Positions 37,351-47,137 of a stretch of 64,000 nucleotides of DNA are shown here, piece after piece; position 1 is the first letter of the stretch; the number at the start of each line of letters is the position of its first letter. Source of the stretch: Acidobacteriota bacterium (GTDB lineage Bacteria; Acidobacteriota; Thermoanaerobaculia; Multivoradales; JAGPDF01); the NCBI GenBank assembly GCA_014584695.1, contig JACTMI010000007.1, positions 1-64,000 of the forward strand, given 5' to 3'. The position numbers and the translations under genes were made by a program. The notes beneath the pieces were generated by a model. It saw only the letters and a program-made list of their open reading frames with translations, was not told where the DNA came from and made no database searches.

Positions 37351-39024
37351 TCAGGGCGCCGCGCTCGACCAGGCAGCCGAGTTTCCGGTCTCGAAGCCAT
37401 CCGCGAAGAGCTGGCCGTAGAGGACCGCCACCGCGCCGGTGTCCACCTGGTGGGTCGGCGTGAAGCGGTCCCGGTACGGTGCCCCGATCGCCAGGTCGGC
37501 GAAGCCATTGCCGTCGAAGTCCCCGGCCGCCAGGGAGGAGCCATAGCGCGGCTCCCCGCCGCGATAGTCGGGAATCAGCCCGGCCGGGTCGAGGATGTCG
37601 GGGATGAAGATCCCTCCCGCCGGCCGGAGCTGGCGCGCTGGCAGGGTGAGACCCTGGACCGGCCGGCCGGCCACGACCGAGACCGCCCCGGTGGCCGAGA
37701 CGAACGGCACGAGCTGCTCGCCGGGAGTCCCGATCGCCAGGTCGTCGACGCCGTCGCCGTTGAAGTCACCGGCGGCGAGGGCGCTGCCGAACTGATCGAA
37801 CAGCTCGCTGTTGCCCGGACCGTGGAGGATGTGCTCGGTGATCCAATGCACCCGAGTCGGGTCGAGCGGTGGCCCGTAGACGACCGCCACCAGGCCGATG
37901 TCCGCCTGGGACGGCCCCTGGCCGTCGTAGAGCGGCGCGCCGATCGCCAAATCGTCCCGGCCGTCGCCGTCGAAGTCGCCTGCGGTCAGCACGGCACCGA
38001 AGCGCATTCCGGGCTGCGACTCGCCACCGAGCTCGAAGCTGCCGAAGTAGCGATGCGAGGGGAAGACCAGCGACACCGGGCTGCCGTAGACCACCAGCAC
38101 CTTGCCGACCTCGTCCTTACCCGGGATGCCGATCGCCAGGTCGTCGAAGCCGTCGCCGTTGAAGTCTCCCGCGGCCAGGGAGAAGCCGAACTCGTCGCCG
38201 TTCGACATCTGGTCGGGCAGGCCGTCGCTCCCCAACAGCATGGCGAACCCCGCGAGCGGGACCAACCCGCCGGAGTGCCCGTGCACGACGTGCACCCCGC
38301 CGGTCGGGATCAGCTCGCCGGTGGGGACGACGACCAACCCCCGATTGCGGGGCATCCCGATCGCCAGATCGTCATGGCCGTCGCCATCGAAGTCACCGAC
38401 CGCGAGCGCATGGCCGAACCGCTCATCGTCATGGGGCCTGTCCCCGAGGGGTAACTGCTGATTCTGAATGAATTGCTCCGCCGCGACCTGAATGCCGCTG
38501 GGCAGCCCGAAGTGGACCTGGACCGCGCCGACCTGCGCGGGGTTCCCCGCATGGTCCGGCCCCCAATCTCCAGGGATGCCCACGACGAGGTCGTCGTAGC
38601 CGTCGTGGTCGAAATCGCCGACGGCGAGCGCGCGGCCGTACTCCTCGAAGGCCTCGGCCGGCTCCGGGGCGTCGGGGTGCGCGGGGTCGAGTTTCAGCGC
38701 CGCCGCGAGCGCCCCGCCGAAGCGTACTTGCACCGAGCCGCAGTCCCAGGTCACGACGTCGCAGTCGTTGCCGGGAATACCGCTCGCCAGGTCGTCGAGA
38801 CCGTCGTTGTTGAAGTCCCCAGCGGCGACCGCGAAGCCGAACAGGTCGGCGGCGCCGGGGGAGTGCGGATACTGGCCGACCTCGCCCAGGATCCGAGCGC
38901 CCGGCGCGGCGAGGCCGATCCAGGGAATCTGCTGGGCGCGTGTCGGCGCCGGCGGCGCCACTGACGCGACGATCAGCAGCGCCAGGAAGGACAGTCGTGA
39001 CGGCTTCTGGAGGAGAGTCTTCAT
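37351..39024 (-). CDS. secreted FG-GAP/integrin-alpha repeat protein with C-terminal ADGFETGNxxAWSS tag
   Basis: Repeated AxGDFxGDGxDDLAIGxP motifs; signal peptide; C-terminus LFADGFETGNSAAWSSAAP. Confidence 0.9.
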   Translation of the reverse strand: MKTLLQKPSRLSFLALLIVASVAPPAPTRAQQIPWIGLAAPGARILGEVGQYPHSPGAADLFGFAVAAGDFNNDGLDDLASGIPGNDCDVVTWDCGSVQVRFGGALAAALKLDPAHPDAPEPAEAFEEYGRALAVGDFDHDGYDDLVVGIPGDWGPDHAGNPAQVGAVQVHFGLPSGIQVAAEQFIQNQQLPLGDRPHDDERFGHALAVGDFDGDGHDDLAIGMPRNRGLVVVPTGELIPTGGVHVVHGHSGGLVPLAGFAMLLGSDGLPDQMSNGDEFGFSLAAGDFNGDGFDDLAIGIPGKDEVGKVLVVYGSPVSLVFPSHRYFGSFELGGESQPGMRFGAVLTAGDFDGDGRDDLAIGAPLYDGQGPSQADIGLVAVVYGPPLDPTRVHWITEHILHGPGNSELFDQFGSALAAGDFNGDGVDDLAIGTPGEQLVPFVSATGAVSVVAGRPVQGLTLPARQLRPAGGIFIPDILDPAGLIPDYRGGEPRYGSSLAAGDFDGNGFADLAIGAPYRDRFTPTHQVDTGAVAVLYGQLFADGFETGNSAAWSSAAP

Positions 39025-39218
39025 GTCGATTACGCGCAATCGCCGCGAACGAGGGCCACGGCGTGACGACGACGTCGACGCGAGCAGTCGACACGTCACG
39101 CGGCCGCGCAGCGTCGATCCCCGTCGCTCCAGGGTGCCCAGCCACCGCGAGTCCGGGCCGAAGTGGAACGCTCCGCGGTCGCGAGATTGCGCTCATTGGT
39201 CGCCGCGCGCGGCCGGGC

Positions 39219-39770
39219 TCACGACCCGAGGGCGTCTGGATCGCCGGCCGGCTCCTCACCGCCTTCGGTGATCGGCAGGTTGAACTGCGCCTGATGGGCA
39301 CCGAACGCGAAGCTCCCGGCGACGCCAGTGGCGTCCAGGCGCGACAACTTCAGACGACCCGAGAGGTTGTCGTAGGCGTCGGTCGTCCCTTCGTAGGCGG
39401 GCGGGTCCTGGGCGGAGAGCACGTGGTAGCCGCGCAGCGCGCCCTTGTCCCGGCCGATGGAGAGCATCAGGTAGGCGCCCGCCATCCCGGTGAAGTCCCA
39501 GCGCGACACTTTGCCGTCGGCCATCAGGGCGGCGCGGTCGAAGGGTCGGTCGTAGAAGACCACGACGATCTCGTCGTACCCTTGGTCGTTCTCCGGAAAG
39601 GCGATGGCGTCGGCGATGGCTCGGGACTCACCGGCGACCTCGAAGCGGCCGGCGAACGGCGAGCTCGCGTCGAGCGGGGCCGGGGCTTCGGGGGTGGCCT
39701 TGGAACAGCCACAGCAGGCGACCAGCAGACCGAGACTCAACAGGCGCGGCAGGGAACGGGGGTGGATCAT
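39219..39770 (-). CDS. putative lipoprotein, unknown
   Basis: Lipobox-like LLSLGLLVACCGCS. Confidence 0.6.
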   Translation of the reverse strand: MIHPRSLPRLLSLGLLVACCGCSKATPEAPAPLDASSPFAGRFEVAGESRAIADAIAFPENDQGYDEIVVVFYDRPFDRAALMADGKVSRWDFTGMAGAYLMLSIGRDKGALRGYHVLSAQDPPAYEGTTDAYDNLSGRLKLSRLDATGVAGSFAFGAHQAQFNLPITEGGEEPAGDPDALGS

Positions 39771-39905
39771 GGTCGTTTTCCTCCTCAGTTGACCAGGAAA
39801 CGAGAGCCGCCGCGCTTTCGGGACACCGGGCGCTGGCGTGGACTGCTCCATCGCGCCGCGACCGCGGCTCGGGCTAGGGTCCATCGCCATCCAGAGGGGG
39901 GATCG

Positions 39906-40748
39906 ATGACGCGACGCTGCCGCCGCCGGACCGCCTGCGCCTGGGTGCTACCGCTCGCGCTGCTCGTCGCGGCCTCGCCCGCCGCCGCCCAGCCGCGCGA
40001 CCCCGGCTTCGAGCTGCGCGCCGACCTCTTCCGCGCGTCGTTCGACTCCGCCGTGCGATTCGACTCGCGCCAGCTCGGCATCGGCACCGATCTCGACCTC
40101 GAGCGCGACCTCGCCGTCGCGGACGAGTCCGATCTGCTGCGCGCCGAACTGCTCTTCCGCACCGGCCGGCGCAGCCGTTTGACGATCGACTACACGGCGT
40201 TCGACCGCGAGGGCGAGGGGCGGGTCGGCCGCACCTTCCGCTTCGGCGACTCCACCTTCCGCGCCGACGCCGACGTGGTGACCAGGACCGAAACGAGCTT
40301 CGCCGCCCTCGGCTGGCGCTACGCGATCTACCAGGACGACCGCTCGGAGCTGGGGCTGTCGCTGTCGGTGGCTTGGGTCGACATTTCGGCCTCGGTGACG
40401 GGCCTGGTGGTCGTCCAAGGGGGCCCTTCGATCGCGGTCGAGGAGCGCGGCGACGCCGAGGGTCCGGTCCCGATGCTGGGGCTCCACGGCACCTGGTGGC
40501 TCGGGCGCGGCCTGCGCTTGGCCGCCGCCGGCCGCTACCTCGAGATCGACGACCTCGACGGTTGGGGCGGCAGCGCGCTCGACCTCTCGGCGCGTCTCGA
40601 CTGGTTCTTCCTCGACCACCTGGGCGTCGGTGTCGGCTACTCCGCCACCCGGCTGGAGGCCGCCAGCAACGATCCCGCCGACGACGGCCTCACCCGAGCC
40701 GAATCCTCCTTCGACGGCTTCCGGATCGGGCTCACCGTCGTGTTCTGA
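39906..40748 (+). CDS. outer-membrane beta-barrel protein
   Basis: Signal peptide; alternating amphipathic strands; ends in Phe (GFRIGLTVVF). Confidence 0.75.
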   Translation: MTRRCRRRTACAWVLPLALLVAASPAAAQPRDPGFELRADLFRASFDSAVRFDSRQLGIGTDLDLERDLAVADESDLLRAELLFRTGRRSRLTIDYTAFDREGEGRVGRTFRFGDSTFRADADVVTRTETSFAALGWRYAIYQDDRSELGLSLSVAWVDISASVTGLVVVQGGPSIAVEERGDAEGPVPMLGLHGTWWLGRGLRLAAAGRYLEIDDLDGWGGSALDLSARLDWFFLDHLGVGVGYSATRLEAASNDPADDGLTRAESSFDGFRIGLTVVF

Positions 40749-40831
40749 GCCGAGAGACGAAGGCTCGTCCATTCGAGGTCGGGCGCTTCATCGGCCGCGG
40801 AGGGGCGCGGTATTGGAAAGCCAAGCCTCGA

Positions 40832-40960
40832 GGAAAAGACCATAGAAGGGGTGACCTGCTAGGCACGGGGGGTCCGACCGGAACTGTCCCCATCCGCGCG
40901 ACGGCCACGCCGAAGGCACATCGGCACACAACCGAGCCTTTCCCTCTATGGGCTTTTCAA
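40832..40960. repeat. foldback element with CCATAGA-containing inverted ends
   Basis: GGAAAAGACCATAGAAGGGG (40832-40851) vs CCCTCTATGGGCTTTTC (40942-40958) in inverted orientation. Confidence 0.55.
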
Positions 40961-41026
40961 GACCTCGCGAGCGCGGAACAAGCGTGGGCTCGCGAGGCAC
41001 TCGAGAGCTCCATTGAAGGGGCGACC

Positions 41027-42232
41027 TCAGCTCTTGCGCGCGTGCCAGGCGGCGAGCAGGGCGCTCTCGCGCTCGGGAGAGAGGCCGGCGCGCAGCTGGG
41101 CGCGGCGCTCCGCCGGTTGCGCGGCGAACCACTCGAGGGTATCGAGCGCCGTTCTGGCGAGCGGCCGGCAGGTCAGTCCGGCGGCCACCGCGGCGCGGTT
41201 CGACCGGCTGCCGAAGCCACCGGTCTCCGGCCCGCCGGGGACCCAGACCGGCATGTCGCTCCAGGGGGCGACCTTCTGCTCCTCGAGGAAAGCGACCGGC
41301 AGCCAGGTCAGGCGCGGCCCGGCGTCGGTCGCCGCCTGGAGGCCACAGAGCATCTCGCCCATGGTCAGCGGATGGGTCGGGCCGACGGCGTTGAACTTGC
41401 CGAAGCGCCGCGCCTCGACCATGCGGATCGTCCACTCCGCCAGGTCCCGCGCGTCGATCACCTGGACCCGGTCCGCGCCGTCGCCCGGCGCGGCGACCTC
41501 GCCGCCGCGGTCGAGCCGCACCGGCCAGTAGGTGAAGCGATCGGTCTCGTCACCCGGGCCGACGATCAGGCCGGGCCGGATCACGGTCGTGATGCCCGGG
41601 AACCACTTCTCGGCCTCCTGCTCGGCGCGGGCCTTGAGCGGACCGTAGAGCGCGAAGCCGCTCGCCCGCACCGCCTCGATCGTCTCCTGCATGGCGTCGG
41701 GCCCGGTGTACTCGTGGGTCGCGGCGCTCTCGTCGGCGTCGGGCGTCGCGTCGGAGGCGTAGGCCGAGAGGGTCGAGATGAAGACGAACTGGCCGACCTT
41801 CCCCTGGAGCAGCTGGCCGGCGTCGCGCACCCAGGCGGGCAGCGTCGTCGGGTTGTCGATGCAGACGTCCCACTCGCGCCCCTGGAGCGCCGCCAGATCC
41901 CCGGTGTTGCGGTCACCGGAGAGCTCCTCGACCTCCCCCGGCCACTCCTTGGGCCGGCGGCCGCGATTGAACAGCGTCAGCTTGTGGCCGCGGGCGAGCG
42001 CGTAGCGGACCTGGTGCGGCCCGGTGAAGCCGGTGCCGCCCAGGATCAGGATGCGCAGCGGCTTGGCCGCCCGCTCGACGCCGCCCAGCGGGGCGACCGG
42101 CACCGGCTTGGGGGCCGGCGTCGGGGCGGGGGTCTGGCCGCGCAGGAACGACGGCGCCAGGCCGAATCCGACGGCGCCGGTGGCGGTGAGCTTGAGCAGA
42201 TCTCTACGGGAAGTCGGCATGGGGGGCTCCAA
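41027..42232 (-). CDS. NAD-dependent epimerase/dehydratase family protein with Tat-like signal
   Basis: SRRDLLKLTATGAVGFGLAPSFL; LRILILGGTGFTGPHQVRYALARGH. Confidence 0.85.
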   Translation of the reverse strand: MEPPMPTSRRDLLKLTATGAVGFGLAPSFLRGQTPAPTPAPKPVPVAPLGGVERAAKPLRILILGGTGFTGPHQVRYALARGHKLTLFNRGRRPKEWPGEVEELSGDRNTGDLAALQGREWDVCIDNPTTLPAWVRDAGQLLQGKVGQFVFISTLSAYASDATPDADESAATHEYTGPDAMQETIEAVRASGFALYGPLKARAEQEAEKWFPGITTVIRPGLIVGPGDETDRFTYWPVRLDRGGEVAAPGDGADRVQVIDARDLAEWTIRMVEARRFGKFNAVGPTHPLTMGEMLCGLQAATDAGPRLTWLPVAFLEEQKVAPWSDMPVWVPGGPETGGFGSRSNRAAVAAGLTCRPLARTALDTLEWFAAQPAERRAQLRAGLSPERESALLAAWHARKS

Positions 42233-42325
42233 TCGGTGAAAGACGGGGGCTTCCTCTCGCTGCGGGAGGTCTCCGGGTGATACGGCGCCGGGTCGCTCCG
42301 GGTTCTGCCGATCCGCGGCGAGGGC

Positions 42326-43402
42326 TCAGAGGTTGGCGACGGCCCGGTCGACCTGCGGCAGGTCGATGACGACCACCCCTTCCCGGGCGCTCTTTTCGGG
42401 CTGGAGCTCGAGATCGCGCACGACGCGCCGGAAGACCTCCTTGAGAGCGCGGGCGCCGAGCCGCGGCTGGCGGGCGGCCGCGCGCGCGATGGCGGTGACG
42501 GCGTTGGGCGAGATGGCCAGCTTGACGCCGCGGCTGTCGAAGTAGGCCCTGGTCTGGTGCAGGCCGGAATCGGGCGAGTCGAGGAAGATCCGCTCGAGCT
42601 CCTCCTCGGTCAGGTCCTGGAGCAGGACGACGGCGTCGAAACGGGAGAGGAACTGCGGGCTCATGCCGTAGTCGAAGAGATCCTCGTTGCGCAGCCAGTC
42701 GGAGAGGTGGAAGACCAGCTTCTCGCTGACTCTGCCGCCCTCGACCACGGTCACCGGCTGGAGCGCCCCCTTGTCGGCGCCGATCGTCACCCGGTCGAAG
42801 ACCGCGTCGTAAAGCCCCTCGAAGGCGCCGGCGCAGACGAACAGCAGCCCGCTCGAGTCGACCGTCACCGCGCCGCCGCCCATCCAGGCCGGCAGCTCGA
42901 ACGGCACCGCTTCGTTCTCGATCAGGGTCAGCAGCGCCTCCTGCGCCCGGATGCCGCGCACGTTGACGGTGTCGCCGACCTGGGAGCGGATCTTGTCGAC
43001 CTCGTCGACGAACACCAAGCCGTGCATCGCGCGCGCCAGGTAGGCCTCGATCGGCGCTGCGACGCCGAGCTGCTCGCGCGCCCGCTCCAGCAGGCGCCGC
43101 AGCACCGCCTCGCCCGGCCGGCCGGCCGCGGCCTCTTCGCCGAGGACGTTGGCGTGCAGGCGGATCACGGTCGAGCGGATGGCGAGCTCGGGATCGCCGG
43201 CGAGGTAGGACTCGACGGCGCGCATCAGCGTCGTCTTGCCGGTGCCCGAGGAGCCGATCATCAGGATGTTGCCGACGCGCAGGCCGGCGAGCTTCTTCGA
43301 CAGCGCGATCGCCATCTCGCGCACCGCCGACCCCTGGCCGATGACGCGGCGGGAGAGGGCCTCGGAGATCTCGATCGGCGACGGGGCCGCGGTGGGAGCC
43401 AT
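42326..43402 (-). CDS. ClpX-like AAA+ ATPase without the zinc-binding domain
   Basis: RRVIGQGSAVREMAIAL...ILMIGSSGTGKTTLMRAV...HGLVFVDEVDKI...MSPQFLSRFDAVVLLQDLTEEEL. Confidence 0.8.
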   Translation of the reverse strand: MAPTAAPSPIEISEALSRRVIGQGSAVREMAIALSKKLAGLRVGNILMIGSSGTGKTTLMRAVESYLAGDPELAIRSTVIRLHANVLGEEAAAGRPGEAVLRRLLERAREQLGVAAPIEAYLARAMHGLVFVDEVDKIRSQVGDTVNVRGIRAQEALLTLIENEAVPFELPAWMGGGAVTVDSSGLLFVCAGAFEGLYDAVFDRVTIGADKGALQPVTVVEGGRVSEKLVFHLSDWLRNEDLFDYGMSPQFLSRFDAVVLLQDLTEEELERIFLDSPDSGLHQTRAYFDSRGVKLAISPNAVTAIARAAARQPRLGARALKEVFRRVVRDLELQPEKSAREGVVVIDLPQVDRAVANL

Positions 43403-43495
43403 GGCGCGATTCTACGTCCAGCCCTCTGGCGCCGCCGGCGGTCCGTGGCCGGGTGCCCTCGCGGCGCCGCGAGCCCTCGCGATAGATTCCTGCCG

Positions 43496-44485
43496 ATGCG
43501 ACCCGCCCCCGCCGCGCTCGTCCTCCTGTTCGCCCTCGCCGCCCCCCCGCTCCCCGCCCAGGCCCCCGGCGGGGATCCGCTCGCCCAGGCCGAGCAGCTG
43601 CTCGCCGGCGGCCGGACCGACGAGGCGCTGCGGCTCGCCGAAGGGGTCCTCGCCCGGGAGCCCAAGAACGCGCGGGCGCTGCTGCTGCGCTCGACGCTCC
43701 GCTGCATGGAGGGGGAGATCGAGCGCTGCAAGGCCGACCTCGACCGCGCGCTGACGCTCGAACCGACGCTGCGGCAGGGCTGGCTCAACCGCTCGGCGCT
43801 GGCGATCAGCGAGCGGCGGTACGCGGAGGCGCTGGCGGCGCTGGTCGAGGCCGAGCGGCTGGACCCGCAGGCGCCCGACAACGCCCTCAACCAGGGCGCG
43901 GTGCTGCTGCTCGACGGGCGGCTCGAGCCCGCGACGGAGCAGTTCCGCCGCTACCTCGAGCGCAACCCGCGCTCGGCCGACGCCTTCTACCTCGTGGCCT
44001 CGAACTACGCCCTCTCGGGCTACGGCGCGCTCGCCCTGCAGACGCTCGAGCGCGCGGTGGCGATCGACGAGCGCCAACGGGCCCGCGCCCGCGTCGATCC
44101 CAACTTCGCCGACCTCGCCGGCAACCCGGCCTTCGGCCGGCTGCTCTCGACCGACGGCTACCAGCTCCCCGCCGGCGCGGCGTTCGCGACCCGCACTTAC
44201 GACCTGCCCTGGCGGGGCGGCGAATCCCGCCTGCTGGTCGCGACCCTGAACGCGCTCCAGACGATGCGATGGCCGCTCGAGTCGCGGGTCGAGGTCGCGG
44301 AGAGCTGGGCGCTGATCTGGTCGGAGGCGCGGATCAAGATCGCGCGCCAGGGCGAGAGTCAGACGGTGCTCGAGCTGTCCGCCCCCCCGGGGCGCTTCAG
44401 CGAAGAGGCCTGGCGGCAGCGCACCGAGGCTCTGCTGTCGGGAATCGAGCTCGAATTGCTGCGGCTGGAGCGGCGCAGAGACTGA
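43496..44485 (+). CDS. secreted tetratricopeptide-repeat protein
   Basis: Signal peptide and TPR units (AEQLLAGGRTDEALRLAEGVLAREPKNARALLLRS...). Confidence 0.82.
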   Translation: MRPAPAALVLLFALAAPPLPAQAPGGDPLAQAEQLLAGGRTDEALRLAEGVLAREPKNARALLLRSTLRCMEGEIERCKADLDRALTLEPTLRQGWLNRSALAISERRYAEALAALVEAERLDPQAPDNALNQGAVLLLDGRLEPATEQFRRYLERNPRSADAFYLVASNYALSGYGALALQTLERAVAIDERQRARARVDPNFADLAGNPAFGRLLSTDGYQLPAGAAFATRTYDLPWRGGESRLLVATLNALQTMRWPLESRVEVAESWALIWSEARIKIARQGESQTVLELSAPPGRFSEEAWRQRTEALLSGIELELLRLERRRD

Positions 44486-44607
44486 GCCGCCGGTCCCACC
44501 CTTCCTCGACCTCGCGGCCGAGGTCCCGCCCGCGGTTCTGTCGACCTCTCGAGCTCCCTTTGCTCCGCGAGTCTCCGCGGGGCAAAGGGAGCTCGCGGAA
44601 TCACGAC

Positions 44608-45330
44608 TCAGTGGGAGCCGCCGGAGTCGCCGGTCTCGGGCGGCGCGGCGTCTTCGCTCGGGGCGCCGGCGCCGGCGGTGCGCAGGCCGTTGAGGGAGTC
44701 GACCAGCCGGCTGTGGAACGCGGTGATGGTCTCGCGCTCCTTGCGGTTGAGCGAGAGCTTCTCCGGGCAGTCGCGGCAGTTGATCACGGTGCGGTCGAAC
44801 TCGGTGATCTGCGCCGCCACGTCGACGACTCCCTTCTGCACCCGCTCCGCGTCGGCCAGCAGGTTGCGCTCGCGCTGTTCCATCCGCCCGAGGATGGCGT
44901 CGGCCTTGCCCTCGGTGCGGCCGGCGGTGGCTCCCACCTGCTCGACCTGCGCCGCCAGCTTCTGGTTCTCCTCGCGCATCACCGCGAACGCCTTGCGGAC
45001 GTCGCCGGCGAACTTGGCGAGATAGGAATCGACCTGCGTCCGCACCGCCTCCGGCAGCTGCTGGAGGAACGCCGACTTCTCCGCTTCGATCTGGCCCAGC
45101 ACCGCCGGCGCCTGGGTCTGGAGCGAAGTCGCCAGCTCCTCCCAACGCTGCGCCTCCTGCGCCGCGTTCTCCTGGCAGGCGGCGACCGCGGTCACCGCCT
45201 GCGTCCGCTCGGCCTCGCAGGCCGCGAGCTTCGCCACCACCTCGTCGTGCTGCTTCTTGGCGACGCACCCGCTCGCCAGCAGAGCCACCCCGAGCGCGCC
45301 GACCCAAAGACCCATCCGCTGTCGCACCAT
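44608..45330 (-). CDS. lipoprotein, coiled-coil, unknown
   Basis: Lipobox GVALLASGC; long coiled-coil region. Confidence 0.65.
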   Translation of the reverse strand: MVRQRMGLWVGALGVALLASGCVAKKQHDEVVAKLAACEAERTQAVTAVAACQENAAQEAQRWEELATSLQTQAPAVLGQIEAEKSAFLQQLPEAVRTQVDSYLAKFAGDVRKAFAVMREENQKLAAQVEQVGATAGRTEGKADAILGRMEQRERNLLADAERVQKGVVDVAAQITEFDRTVINCRDCPEKLSLNRKERETITAFHSRLVDSLNGLRTAGAGAPSEDAAPPETGDSGGSH

Positions 45331-45470
45331 GGAAACCTCCCTTTCCTGGAGAAAGACTCGCGATTTCTCGTGTGCTGGAGACGCTAACACACCCCTCACC
45401 TCTCCGCAGCGACGAGAGCTCCACCGCGGCACGCTCCGGGTTCAGCGACGAGCTGCTGCGCGACCGACGC

Positions 45471-45726
45471 GGCAGCCTGGTCGCGACCGAGGCAGCATCC
45501 TGCTTCTCGATTCGACCGGTGCCGCACGCGCGAAAAGCAGAAAAGCTCCTCAGAAGGGAGCGCTACCGAGGGCGAGCCGATCGTGGCGAGGTCGAGGCGG
45601 CAGCCTGGTCGCGACCGAGGCAGGATCCTGCTTTTCGATTCGACCGGTGCCGCACGCTCTAAAAGCAGAAAAGCTCCTTAGAAGGGCGCGCTTCCGTGGG
45701 CGAGCCGACCGTGGCCAGGTCGGGGC
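45471..45726. repeat. 128-bp tandem duplication (2 copies)
   Basis: GGCAGCCTGGTCGCGACCGAGGCAG... starts at 45471 and again at 45599; copies closely similar over 128 bp. Confidence 0.9.
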
Positions 45727-45793
45727 CGCAGCCGAGCGGGCAATCAGATCGCGACCGCGTCTGCGGTCCACACCCTCGCTCTGCATCGCTCTT

Positions 45794-46063
45794 CTTCGAG
45801 CGACGAACCCAACCCATCCGCCGCGAGCTCGCCACCGAAGCGCCGGCCAGGACCCCTTCTATGGAGCTTCTAGCTTCGAGCGATAAACACCACACACCCG
45901 CCGCGAGCTCGCCTCCGAGGCCCCATCCACGGCCCCTTCGATGGAGCCTCTAGCTTCTAGCTTCTAGCTACTGGCTTTTGGCTTCGAGCGACAAGCAACT
46001 CCCACGCGCCGCGAGCTCGCGACGGCGGCCCCCGCCACGACCCGGTCGATGGAGCTGTTCTGG
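45794..46063. repeat. degenerate ~80-108 bp repeats with CTTCGAGCGA...CCGCGAGCTCGC...CCTTCTATGGAGCTTCTAG
   Basis: CTTCGAGCGA recurs at 45794, 45874 and 45982; CCGCGAGCTCGC follows each copy. Confidence 0.8.
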
Positions 46064-47137
46064 TCAGAGGCGGAGCAGGACCGAGCCCCAGTGGAGGCCG
46101 GCGCCCAGGGCGGTGAAGGCGACCAGGGAGCCGTCGCCGACCTTGCCCAGCTGGCGCGCCTCGTGGAAGGCGAGCGGCAGCGTGGCCGAGGTGGTGTTGC
46201 CGTACTTCTGGATGTTGTTGTGGACCTTCTCGTCGGGCAGGCCGAGCTGCCGCTGCGCCGCCTCGTTGATGCGCAGGTTGGCCTGGTGCATTACCAGCAG
46301 GTCGAGGTCGTCCAAGGTGTAGCCGTGGCGAGCCAGCAGATTGCGGGTCGCCTCCGGCATCCGGGTCACCGCCAGCTTGAAGACCTGACGCCCCTCCATG
46401 ATCGGGAAGGTGTCGGCCTCCTCGATCGCCTGCGGCGTGACGAACGGCCGCCGCCCCGAGCCCAACCCGGGGACGAAGAGGATCTCCTTCTGGGCGCCGT
46501 CGCCGAAGAGCGCGGCGCCCAGGATGCCGCGGCCGTCCTCCGCCTCGTGGGCGCGGAAGACCATCGCCCCGGCGGCGTCGCCGAACAGCACGAGCAGATG
46601 GCGAAACCGGCTGTTGCGCTCGAAATCCTCCGGCGGGATCGGCCCCGGCTCGCGCCCCTCGATCACCGCCCAGGTGGCGTCCGAGAAGGGCATCAGCGCG
46701 GTGTGGACGTCGCAGCCGACCAGCAGCACCGTGCGCGCCACCCCGGCGCCGATCAGCGCGTCGACCATCTGCAAGCCGTAGGCGAAGCCGGCGCACTGCT
46801 GACGGATGTCGAGCGCCGGCAGCGGCGGCATGCCGAGCTTCTGCTGGATCAGCGTGCCGCTGCCCGGAAAGTAGTGGTCCGGCGTCATGGTGGCGCAGAT
46901 CAGGTAGTCGACCTCGGCCGGCGCGATGCCCGCGTCCGCGAGCGCCGCGCGCGCCGCCTCGGCGCCCAGATCGGAGGCGCCGACCCCCTTCTCGACGTAG
47001 CGCCGCTGCTCGATGCCGCTGCGCTCCCGGATCCAGTCGTCCTGGGTGTCCATTACCTTGGCCAGGGTGGCGTTGTCGACCACCCGCGGCGGCAGCGCGA
47101 TGCCGCTGCCCACGAACCGCGCGCGCGGACGGCTCAC
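46064..47137 (-). CDS. fabH: beta-ketoacyl-ACP synthase III
   Basis: GSGIALPPRVVDN...DDWIRERSGIEQRRY...DIRQQCAGFAYGLQ...HQANLRINEAAQRQLGLPDEKVHNNIQKYGNTTSATLPLA. Confidence 0.9.
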   Translation of the reverse strand: MSRPRARFVGSGIALPPRVVDNATLAKVMDTQDDWIRERSGIEQRRYVEKGVGASDLGAEAARAALADAGIAPAEVDYLICATMTPDHYFPGSGTLIQQKLGMPPLPALDIRQQCAGFAYGLQMVDALIGAGVARTVLLVGCDVHTALMPFSDATWAVIEGREPGPIPPEDFERNSRFRHLLVLFGDAAGAMVFRAHEAEDGRGILGAALFGDGAQKEILFVPGLGSGRRPFVTPQAIEEADTFPIMEGRQVFKLAVTRMPEATRNLLARHGYTLDDLDLLVMHQANLRINEAAQRQLGLPDEKVHNNIQKYGNTTSATLPLAFHEARQLGKVGDGSLVAFTALGAGLHWGSVLLRL

